This document shows positions 56,267-63,263 of a DNA stretch of 64,000 nt, piece after piece (the stretch's first letter is position 1; each line of letters starts with the position of its first letter). Location: positions 1-64,000 of the IMG/VR virus record IMGVR_UViG_3300042868_008486; one strand, given 5' to 3'. This DNA is from a virus. Made by a program: the position numbers and the translations under genes. The notes below the pieces were generated by a model. The model ran no database searches, was not told the origin of the DNA, and was given only the letters and a program-made list of their open reading frames with translations.

Positions 56267-56287
56267 CCCCACTTAAAAAAAGAGGGG
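56267..56287 (-). terminator. terminator of the 59182-56297 operon
   Basis: CCCCTC-TTTTTTTAA-GTGGGG with a seven-T run on the minus strand. Confidence 0.7.
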
Positions 56288-56296
56288 CTTCATATA

Positions 56297-57511
56297 TTAT
56301 TTTACCGTATCAATACTATTAATTTCCCAATCAATCTCATTGAACATTCGTTTTAATTTATATTCATATGTTCGATTAAACCAATCAACGATTAAATCAG
56401 GATTATTACCAAAGACTTCAAATAATTTAGAGTATCTTGGTTCCAAATATAATCTCCTATCATCTGAACCATAATCATTATCAAAAAACCCAATTAACTT
56501 AGAATTAAGATTAAATCTGTCTTTATCTATAACATAGATGTTAACACCATCTTCTGATGGGCTCATTACAAATTTAACATTCTCAGGTAATAACTGAGGG
56601 GCAACGTGTTTGATGTATTTATCAATCGTATTATCTTTTTTAGATTCGGTATTCTCATTAATAGATTTACCCTCATCTTCACTAAACTCTTCCGCATCAA
56701 CAAGTATTTGAATTTTATTATGGTCAATTCTATCAAAAAAACTACCGGTGATTGGGATTGAGTTGTTTGTTATCTTATTCCACTTATCAACAATATCCAT
56801 AGTTAAATGACTACGATAATTGGGTTGCCAAGTGGCATAACCACCAGCATCACTCTCCGTATAATGAACTATAACTAATGGAATATCTTTAAATCTTGAG
56901 GGATGTAAATAGGGGTCTTTTTTTCTTGTTACCTCCAAATGTGAAATATTGGGATATTCTTTATATAACCATTTCTTAAATAATTCAACCCTTTTATCAA
57001 TTGGAATTGAAACCCCCTCATTAATTACTTCATCATCATCAACAAACTCTTCAGTATCAATAACAATTTTTGCATTATATCCACTAAATTTCCATCTAGG
57101 TATGACAGGTATTTGACCACCTGTAACTTTATTCCATTCGTCACTTATTTCACCCGCTAACCAAGAGTCGTGATTAACCGCATCACTATCGGTTGTATAA
57201 TAAATTTTAATTAACGGATGACCGTCATATGTTGAGGTTTCCAAAAACGAAATCTCGTCAAAATTATTATGTAACCATTTTTTAAATAAGTTAACACTTT
57301 TTTCGGTTGAAATCTCTTCTTTCAACAATCTAAATCTCAATAACGGTTTACCGTTAATTGTTATATCACCCTTGTCATTCTTACCAATGGTTTTAACAAC
57401 AACCTTCTTATTCTTAAATTTCCCACCCATTAATGTATCCCCAACTTTAATGTCGAGTTTAATCATTTCATTAATGGATTTATATTGTTCTTCAGTTATT
57501 ATTATTTTCAT
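56297..57511 (-). CDS. capsid-targeted protein with an internal duplication
   Basis: 404 aa. Leader MKIIITEEQYKSINEMIKLD, a small SH3-like part (GDTLMGGKFKNKKVVVKTIG), then two copies of a domain of about 100 aa: SVNLFKKWLHNNFDEISFLE (near 75) and RVELFKKWLYKEYPNISHLE (near 175). Each has an IKIYYT/IVHYTES strand and ends in a D(T/A)EEF acidic strand. I-N-E sites (EVINEG, KSINEN) sit at the domain borders, suggesting proteolytic release. Last of a four-gene late operon. Confidence 0.8.
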   Translation of the reverse strand: MKIIITEEQYKSINEMIKLDIKVGDTLMGGKFKNKKVVVKTIGKNDKGDITINGKPLLRFRLLKEEISTEKSVNLFKKWLHNNFDEISFLETSTYDGHPLIKIYYTTDSDAVNHDSWLAGEISDEWNKVTGGQIPVIPRWKFSGYNAKIVIDTEEFVDDDEVINEGVSIPIDKRVELFKKWLYKEYPNISHLEVTRKKDPYLHPSRFKDIPLVIVHYTESDAGGYATWQPNYRSHLTMDIVDKWNKITNNSIPITGSFFDRIDHNKIQILVDAEEFSEDEGKSINENTESKKDNTIDKYIKHVAPQLLPENVKFVMSPSEDGVNIYVIDKDRFNLNSKLIGFFDNDYGSDDRRLYLEPRYSKLFEVFGNNPDLIVDWFNRTYEYKLKRMFNEIDWEINSIDTVK

Positions 57512-57520
57512 AGTATCATT

Positions 57521-57949
57521 TTAAATTTTAGTCCTCATCCAACTGAACAAATTTGCGAAATTAGATTTTACTGTTTTGATTCCCCTTAAATTATAAACCT
57601 CACCCAACCACTTCTCTGTAACTTTTTGAATAACAAGGTTGGTCAAATCAAAATATTCATCCAAAACCCACCAAATATCAGAACTAATGTAAACTTCATC
57701 ATTTCGTCTGTTGTAAACCATTAAGTTATAACCTTTTTTATAACGAAATAACGTCCAATCACCATCTGTTTCAGATTGAACAACTTCCAAATCATCAAAC
57801 AGGTGTAAGAACTCCATAAAAGTATCAATATTCAATACTTTACAAAAAGTATCAAACCCACCCATTAAGTCAATAACCTGTTTAACCCCATTGGTTTTAA
57901 TCAACTCTTTAAGTCTCTCAACTTTATTTTCGGTTATTATTATTTTCAT
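57521..57949 (-). CDS. capsid-targeted LMGG-module protein
   Basis: 142 aa. Leader MKIIITENKVERLKELIKTN, then VKQVIDLMGGFDTFCKVLNI, EFLHLFDDLEVVQSETDGDW and TLFRYKKGYNLMVYNRRNDE. It is a clear paralogue of the C-terminal half of 57946-58692 (about half the residues identical by eye). It overlaps that gene's stop by 4 nt. Function unknown. Confidence 0.8.
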   Translation of the reverse strand: MKIIITENKVERLKELIKTNGVKQVIDLMGGFDTFCKVLNIDTFMEFLHLFDDLEVVQSETDGDWTLFRYKKGYNLMVYNRRNDEVYISSDIWWVLDEYFDLTNLVIQKVTEKWLGEVYNLRGIKTVKSNFANLFSWMRTKI

Positions 57950-58692
57950 ATCATTTTAATATAACTAGGACCCAGTAAAGGTTCTGTTCTCTTTAAGTTT
58001 AAGTGGAAAACATCTTCAGCCCACTCCTTAGTGTATTCAATAATACTGTAGTATTCAATACCAAGTTTACCATTTAAAAAATCCCAAATTTCTTTTTCAC
58101 TTATGTAAAGACACTTTAGGAATTTATCGTAAATCATCACATTATTACCTTCCTGATATCTAAATAAAATGTAATCATTTTTATCTTTTGATTGAACTGC
58201 CTCTAAATCATCAAATAGATGTAAAAAGTCCATCGGACCACTAAGATTAAATATTTTACAAAATTTATCCCAACCACCCATTAATTTAATTGTGGTATTA
58301 GGTCCTTCACGATTAAGTATATATTTAAGTTTATCAACTTTATTTTCAGTAATAATACCGTCTTCAAGTTTACCATTAATTAATATTGGGACAATCCAAG
58401 GTTTTCCTGTGTAGTATAATTTTTCACGTAAATATTGTGCAAATCCTTGAACATCATCTTCATCAAAGTAAGCGTCTGCATAAACATCAATATAAACACT
58501 TAATGATGGTTTATGTTTGATATTTATCACTTTAACTTTATCTATATGGCTAAACAATGTTAGATACCAATTACTAGCACTAATCTCTTCATTACGATAA
58601 CGTTCCTTTAGTACGGATAATTCTTCATCAATCAATCGTTGGAATAACCCAAAAACCTTTTTATTTACTTCCTCGTTAATTAATATCTTCAT
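57946..58692 (-). CDS. capsid-targeted two-domain protein with LMGG module
   Basis: 248 aa. Leader MKILINEEVNKKVFGLFQRL; N-terminal alpha-beta domain with VYIDVYADAYFDEDDVQGF (a relative of VWIDIYGYDDTFDFDF at 61161). Then a second, internal leader-like ITENKVDKLKYILNREG near 115, followed by IKLMGGWDKFCKIFNL, FLHLFDDLEAVQS and FRYQEGNNVMIYD. This looks like a fusion of two leader-bearing genes. It overlaps 58676-59182. Confidence 0.8.
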   Translation of the reverse strand: MKILINEEVNKKVFGLFQRLIDEELSVLKERYRNEEISASNWYLTLFSHIDKVKVINIKHKPSLSVYIDVYADAYFDEDDVQGFAQYLREKLYYTGKPWIVPILINGKLEDGIITENKVDKLKYILNREGPNTTIKLMGGWDKFCKIFNLSGPMDFLHLFDDLEAVQSKDKNDYILFRYQEGNNVMIYDKFLKCLYISEKEIWDFLNGKLGIEYYSIIEYTKEWAEDVFHLNLKRTEPLLGPSYIKMI

Positions 58693-59182
58693 TGATATAA
58701 CTGTTTAATTTATATTTCTCTATAATTTGTTTGAATATCTGAGTTCTACCTCGTTTACCAATTGTATTTCTTTTTGATATAAATGAATATCCAAATCCTG
58801 AGTCACCACAAGTACCAAGAACTCTCCTATACTCTTGACCACTATGTCCATTAAATGGTGTAGACGCGTATGCAGTGAACTTATAATTCATACCACCACT
58901 AGTCCATTTAAAATCACCAAGTTTCTTTTCTTTCTTATTCCAACTATCTTCTAAATTAAGTGACTCAATTAATAAATTGTCGATATACATATTCTCACCT
59001 GTCGAATCGAATTTATATGGGACAAAACCTGTTGATTTATAAAATTCCTTTAAATCATCGTTAAATGCTACTTTCAACAAAGTTTTAATACCACCAACCA
59101 ATTTAACCACCTCATTAACACCTTTAGTATTAATTAACTCACGTAATTTTTCACCGGCTGATTCTTTAATCAAAATTCTCAT
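58676..59182 (-). CDS. capsid-targeted protein with LVGG module
   Basis: 168 aa from the ATG at 59182. Leader MRILIKESAGEKLRELINTK, then VNEVVKLVGGIKTLLKVAF and a Gly/Tyr-rich C-terminal domain (WTSGGMNYKFTAYASTPFNG, GTCGDSGFGYSFISKRN). First gene of the late operon to 56297. Function unknown. Confidence 0.75.
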   Translation of the reverse strand: MRILIKESAGEKLRELINTKGVNEVVKLVGGIKTLLKVAFNDDLKEFYKSTGFVPYKFDSTGENMYIDNLLIESLNLEDSWNKKEKKLGDFKWTSGGMNYKFTAYASTPFNGHSGQEYRRVLGTCGDSGFGYSFISKRNTIGKRGRTQIFKQIIEKYKLNSYINEDIN

Positions 59183-59186
59183 ACCA

Positions 59187-59193
59187 ATAAATA
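59187..59193 (-). promoter_or_regulatory. TATTTAT late-type promoter box
   Basis: Coding strand TATTTAT-TGGT-ATG; likely drives four leader-bearing genes down to 56297. Confidence 0.65.
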
Positions 59194-59210
59194 TAATAGA
59201 AAACAAAAAA

Positions 59211-59232
59211 CCCCCAACTTAAAGAAGGGGGG
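59211..59232 (-). terminator. terminator after the 59219 gene
   Basis: CCCCCAACTT/AAGGGGGG-type hairpin; the stop codon at 59219-59221 lies inside it. Six T follow on the minus strand. Confidence 0.7.
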
Positions 59233-60121
59233 TTTTAGTTAACATTAAACATATCACAGGACAACTATACTCTTTAATACCGGTACTACTGTGATTATAT
59301 GTGTAAGTCACATTTTGGGGGTCCTCAAATGAAATCCCCCTCACTTTTTCTTCAATACCTTCCAAATCATAAGAACCATCAACATCAATGATGAAAAACC
59401 TTGGAACATTCGAAAATCTTGACTCATCACCTAATTCCATCAAATACTTGGAAACAATATGTGGCTCAGATAACGCAACATCCCTCCAAGATTCCCCATA
59501 ATAATCCATAAATTGATTAGTAACACTTCGAGAAACTTTTTGGTCAAACCCAATTCCGTGAATATAATAATCAATACCACCTCTATGTGAAAATGTTGGA
59601 ATGATATCTTCGTCAGCATTAAAAATTAAATACTCCAAATAATCATTACGTAATGTATTGAAGATTTTTAGATATGAGAATTTCTCAATATCCTTTTGCA
59701 TCTTCTTCAAACTACCATCAAAATTAGTTTCATCGTAAGCGGAGGGGTAAACAATGGTCTTAACCGCATATGAATCGAACTGAGCGGAAACAAATGGCCA
59801 CTTATAATCAACGTAACCCAATTTAAAATACTCGGACTTATAATGATTGAACAATTTAATGGCATTCATACCATTCCTATATTTTTCAGTCGTTCTAAAC
59901 ATTTCACGTAAAATAACTCTCGCCTCATTGTAATTCCAATGTTCAACAATGAAATCGGTAACGTCAATTAATTTTGTATCAACAACCACATCACCTTTAC
60001 GATTGACTTTAACAGGAACGTTCCAAACGTCCTTCATTATTTTTAAAAATAAATGTTGGGTATCCTTTGAGCCAAGAATTAATCCAACTTGTTCTTTTGT
60101 GATTCCGTCCTTAATATTCAT
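59219..60121 (-). CDS. putative restriction-like (PD-(D/E)xK) protein
   Basis: 300 aa. The segment HRGGIDYYIHGIGFDQKVSRS near residues 172-192 gives D, then DQK at the usual distance of a PD-(D/E)xK nuclease core (Asp...Asp-x-Lys followed by a strand). Other parts are helical and unrecognised. TATATTTG lies 4 nt before the ATG, so it is early-type, unlike its late neighbours. Could cut host or rival DNA; tentative. Confidence 0.7.
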   Translation of the reverse strand: MNIKDGITKEQVGLILGSKDTQHLFLKIMKDVWNVPVKVNRKGDVVVDTKLIDVTDFIVEHWNYNEARVILREMFRTTEKYRNGMNAIKLFNHYKSEYFKLGYVDYKWPFVSAQFDSYAVKTIVYPSAYDETNFDGSLKKMQKDIEKFSYLKIFNTLRNDYLEYLIFNADEDIIPTFSHRGGIDYYIHGIGFDQKVSRSVTNQFMDYYGESWRDVALSEPHIVSKYLMELGDESRFSNVPRFFIIDVDGSYDLEGIEEKVRGISFEDPQNVTYTYNHSSTGIKEYSCPVICLMLTKTPLL

Positions 60122-60125
60122 AATT

Positions 60126-60133
60126 CAAATATA
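60126..60133 (-). promoter_or_regulatory. TATATTTG promoter box
   Basis: Coding strand TATATTTG-AATT-ATG before the nuclease-like gene. Confidence 0.6.
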
Positions 60134-60157
60134 AGAAAAATAAATCGCATAAAAAAA

Positions 60158-60176
60158 CCCCACGGATGAGGTGGGG
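60158..60176 (-). terminator. terminator after the 60189 gene
   Basis: CCCCAC-CTCATCC-GTGGGG followed by seven T on the minus strand. Confidence 0.75.
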
Positions 60177-60188
60177 TAATAAAAATTG

Positions 60189-60692
60189 TTAGGCCGTTTG
60201 TTGTTTTAATGTTTTACAAGCCGTAATATTAAACCCTTTTCCAAATTTCTGAGATAGTTTCCATATCGTATCCCAAGACACTGTGGCCTCACCACTCAAA
60301 TCTTCATATAATGGTTTACCAAATTTTTTATTATATGCGTTTAACACTGAACCCATTTGTTGTTGTGTTTTAATCTCACTAAACACTTTATTTAAATCAC
60401 CTGAAGTTCCAATACCTTTAATCGAATTATTTAATCTTAGTATCCAAGACTGAATTGTTTTATCCGCAGGATTTGGTTGACCTGACACTCCTCGTAATTT
60501 ACTAAATAACTCTAAGACTAATTCTGAAGTTTTTTTGGTTTGTTGACATATAGTTTGAGGTGAGGAGTCAACCGCGTCATAACCGGTATCGGGCATTGAT
60601 TCAAGACCCCCAAGAGAAAACGCCTGTTCTTTTATAACTCTCTTGACTATTCTAACTAAATCTGATTCAGATAATCTTATTACTTTTTTCAT
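60189..60692 (-). CDS. capsid-targeted protein, classic leader
   Basis: 167 aa. Leader MKKVIRLSESDLVRIVKRVI followed by K-E-Q (cut expected after E22). This exact style is very common on proteins of uncultured marine phages, from memory. The mature part is helical (TSELVLELFSKLRGV, VLNAYNKKFGKPLYEDL), Ser/Thr/Gln-rich, resembling annealing or scaffold-like proteins. It follows 60705-61112 by 12 nt. Confidence 0.8.
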   Translation of the reverse strand: MKKVIRLSESDLVRIVKRVIKEQAFSLGGLESMPDTGYDAVDSSPQTICQQTKKTSELVLELFSKLRGVSGQPNPADKTIQSWILRLNNSIKGIGTSGDLNKVFSEIKTQQQMGSVLNAYNKKFGKPLYEDLSGEATVSWDTIWKLSQKFGKGFNITACKTLKQQTA

Positions 60693-60704
60693 AATAATTT
60701 TTAA

Positions 60705-61112
60705 TTAAAATTCATCCTCTTCCTCAGAGTCATATCCATTTAATTTGTCTTCACAAAACTCAATAATATCTTTTAAATAATCAATAGCTTCATCATCAGA
60801 CATTTCCATTAGTTCATCTTCAATATCTTGATGAATACTTGGTAGGTCATACATTCTGTAATCACTATCATCTTCCTCCAATTCATTTTCTTCAGAACCC
60901 AAAACTTCCTCATCGTTAACTAATGAGTCAAAATCATCCTCATCTATTTCACTAAACGATTCTAATTGTTCACTAACCAATGGTTTAGCATTACCCAATT
61001 TATTTTCTACCAAGGCTTTAAACCTTTCAGTCTGTACTTGCAAACTACCGGTATGTTGTGAACGAATACTATTTCTTTCTTCTTCACTCATTTCATTTAA
61101 AATGTGTTTCAT
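60705..61112 (-). CDS. acidic putative capsid-targeted protein
   Basis: 135 aa. Leader MKHILNEMSEEERNSIRSQH (I-L-N-E type), V-S-E-Q near residues 46-49 as a second possible cleavage site, then an Asp/Glu-rich C-terminal half (EIDEDDFDSLVNDEEVLGSE). Similar acid tails are found in 22343 and 23108. TATTTAT lies 15 nt upstream of the ATG. Confidence 0.75.
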   Translation of the reverse strand: MKHILNEMSEEERNSIRSQHTGSLQVQTERFKALVENKLGNAKPLVSEQLESFSEIDEDDFDSLVNDEEVLGSEENELEEDDSDYRMYDLPSIHQDIEDELMEMSDDEAIDYLKDIIEFCEDKLNGYDSEEEDEF

Positions 61113-61160
61113 AATATCTTTTTTAATATAAATAGTTACTAGACATAAAAAAACTCAACA

Positions 61161-62489
61161 TTATTTAGAGAGTTCAATCAAATCGGACTCTTTAAACTTA
61201 TATGTTTTACCAACAGTCCCAATTGGGGAATTATTGAAAACATAAACATCCGAACCTTTAATGAATGCCATTCTATCAATAGGTTTATTACTGTAATTAA
61301 CCGCATTTGAGAACCCAATATTTGCTGAATAAATACCATCTTTTAATTCAATATTGGATAATGGTTTAATTTGATACGTTACACCATCAATTGTGGCATC
61401 AATACCATCAATTATGTCTTTTTTTGTGCCAAAACCTGAGATTTTAATATCAGAACCCGGATGAAATTGGTCCCTTATTTTTTCAGCATCAAGTTTTTCT
61501 TGTCTAAAATTGTTAACTATTGATTTAAGTTGGATGTCAAGAAGTTGTTTCATATCATCACTATCAACATCCCTGAATAAATCGGCCATCCAATTAATCA
61601 TTGACGACTCAATATTACCCTCATCATATGTAAATTTGTTATCTTTGATGTCTCTAGCCAAAAATAACTTCATTCTTTCGTGAATTGGTAGTTTAGTGTT
61701 AAAGAAATTGACAATTGACCAACCCCTCTTATCAAATGGAATAGGTTTTACACCGACAACACCCGCAACATACTCATTAGTCGATGGTGTCCAATAATCT
61801 TTAAAGGCAATCTCAAGGGCTTTCTTAATATTTGTTGACTTAATGTAAGACTCAAACTTCACAATATCGGGGAAATATGGAAATACTTTAGAATCAAACA
61901 CATTTTTCCATATATAAATTTTCTTATTCTTAGTTAAAAAGATATCTTTAGACGATAATTCGAAGGTTTCATTAGTAATTGTGTTATGTAATAGTACTTT
62001 ACAACCCGGTGTCTCTTTAATTTCATTAAAAACACGTTCAAGTTCAGATGGAGTGTCAGCAATACCATTAATGTATACTAATTCATATTGAAATCCAAAA
62101 TTAGTGTAATCAATTTCAATTACACATTCATCAATTGGTTCATCAGGAACCAAATCCAACTCCTGTTCATTCAAACTATCTTGTAATATCACCTCATTTG
62201 TGAATATCTTTAAATGGGGGAAACTTTTTCTAAGTCTATATTGTATTTCACTTGTTAAAAAATCAAAATCAAAGGTATCATCATAACCATAAATGTCAAT
62301 CCAAACTTTAATTCCATCATTATATGTCATATGATTAATCTCAACACCATCAATTGATGCTATTGCGTCCTGTGCATCCCAAGAAAACCCCTCACTATTA
62401 GATAGTATATCCTCAACTTGAACATTAATTAAATATTCAAGGATTTCTTTCAGTTTAGTTTCCTTACTCTCAGTAATTATTACTTTCAT
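61161..62489 (-). CDS. large capsid-targeted protein with possible nuclease-like C-terminus
   Basis: 442 aa. Leader MKVIITESKETKLKEILEYL; N-terminal domain with VWIDIYGYDDTFDFDF as at 57946; L-N-E-Q near residues 110-113 is a likely cleavage point. The C-terminal domain has GIDATIDGVTYQIKPLSNIE near 370-389, with Asp and Q-x-K in PD-(D/E)xK spacing, and VYVFNNSPIGTVGKTYKF. I infer release of an injected effector after cleavage; nuclease activity is uncertain because Gln replaces Asp/Glu. Confidence 0.75.
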   Translation of the reverse strand: MKVIITESKETKLKEILEYLINVQVEDILSNSEGFSWDAQDAIASIDGVEINHMTYNDGIKVWIDIYGYDDTFDFDFLTSEIQYRLRKSFPHLKIFTNEVILQDSLNEQELDLVPDEPIDECVIEIDYTNFGFQYELVYINGIADTPSELERVFNEIKETPGCKVLLHNTITNETFELSSKDIFLTKNKKIYIWKNVFDSKVFPYFPDIVKFESYIKSTNIKKALEIAFKDYWTPSTNEYVAGVVGVKPIPFDKRGWSIVNFFNTKLPIHERMKLFLARDIKDNKFTYDEGNIESSMINWMADLFRDVDSDDMKQLLDIQLKSIVNNFRQEKLDAEKIRDQFHPGSDIKISGFGTKKDIIDGIDATIDGVTYQIKPLSNIELKDGIYSANIGFSNAVNYSNKPIDRMAFIKGSDVYVFNNSPIGTVGKTYKFKESDLIELSK

Positions 62490-62493
62490 ATTG

Positions 62494-62500
62494 ATAAATA
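62494..62500 (-). promoter_or_regulatory. TATTTAT late-type promoter box
   Basis: Coding strand TATTTAT-CAAT-ATG before the 442-aa leader-bearing gene. Confidence 0.6.
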
Positions 62501-62508
62501 CTTACATA

Positions 62509-62838
62509 TTATGATTTGGATTCATACCAGGCTCGACTATTTGGATATTTTTCCCTATGTATACCAATTAACTCAACGGCCCTATCGTAATCATAGACTA
62601 GTTCTTTCTCAAAAATATCAAGTGTCTCACCACCTAATCCTCTTTCTACAAATAAAACGTGGGGAGATTCAAAACACTCATCAACAATATAACCCATTTC
62701 ATTCGCATATTCCCTCACATAAGAGTAAGATTTATCTAATAGCACTGAAAACTTCTTTAAACTATTAGTTAGACATACCACATTAACCTCAACACCGTTG
62801 ATTTTTGTGGTTAACATATATTGTTTCAATTTTCCCAT
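62509..62838 (-). CDS. small hypothetical protein
   Basis: 109 aa from the ATG at 62838 (MGKLKQYMLTTKINGVEVNV), fixed by TATATTTG 4 nt upstream. Helical C-terminal half (FEKELVYDYDRAVELIGIHR). No recognised family; early-type promoter among late genes. Confidence 0.65.
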   Translation of the reverse strand: MGKLKQYMLTTKINGVEVNVVCLTNSLKKFSVLLDKSYSYVREYANEMGYIVDECFESPHVLFVERGLGGETLDIFEKELVYDYDRAVELIGIHREKYPNSRAWYESKS

Positions 62839-62842
62839 ACAA

Positions 62843-62850
62843 CAAATATA
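62843..62850 (-). promoter_or_regulatory. TATATTTG promoter box
   Basis: Coding strand TATATTTG-TTGT-ATG, the same box and spacer as in front of the RNA ligase at 3542. Confidence 0.6.
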
Positions 62851-62864
62851 ATAAAAAAAAGAAA

Positions 62865-62886
62865 CCCCACCTAATAAAAGATGGGG
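62865..62886 (-). terminator. terminator after the 62919 gene
   Basis: CCCCA/TGGGG stem with an A/T-rich loop and a T-rich tail on the minus strand. Confidence 0.55.
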
Positions 62887-62918
62887 TCGGACCATAAATA
62901 CTATCTATGGTGGAGTAA

Positions 62919-63194
62919 CTATTTATTCATTTTATATATTTCAATCAACTCGTCACCAAACATACTCATAATCTCATTATGAATATCTTCATCAAACGAT
63001 TGTGAGAAATCTCTAGCACAATAACCTCTAAGAGTTGCCGTAATAACGTACTTATACGTGCTCCATTCAAACGAACTTGGGGGAACAGTTAATTTCTCCT
63101 CGCCACTTTTTAATTGGTCAACATAATCTCTCATACAATGATATCGTCGTTTCAGATAAATACTATACTGTCGTTCAGTTATAATGATTTTCAT
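62919..63194 (-). CDS. putative capsid-targeted small protein
   Basis: 91 aa. Leader MKIIITERQYSIYLKRRYHC, then a compact helical domain (YVITATLRGYCARDFSQSFD). TATTTAT lies 4 nt before the ATG. Function unknown. Confidence 0.7.
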   Translation of the reverse strand: MKIIITERQYSIYLKRRYHCMRDYVDQLKSGEEKLTVPPSSFEWSTYKYVITATLRGYCARDFSQSFDEDIHNEIMSMFGDELIEIYKMNK

Positions 63195-63198
63195 ATCA

Positions 63199-63205
63199 AT
63201 AAATA
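63199..63205 (-). promoter_or_regulatory. TATTTAT late-type promoter box
   Basis: Coding strand TATTTAT-TGAT-ATG before a MKIIITE leader. Confidence 0.6.
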
Positions 63206-63223
63206 CCTACAAATCATAAAAAA

Positions 63224-63244
63224 CCCCACCTGTTATAGATGGGG
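63224..63244 (-). terminator. terminator after the 63264 gene
   Basis: CCCCA-TCTATAACAGG-TGGGG stem with TTTTTT on the minus strand. Confidence 0.6.
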
Positions 63245-63263
63245 AAATTTAGTATTATTATGT

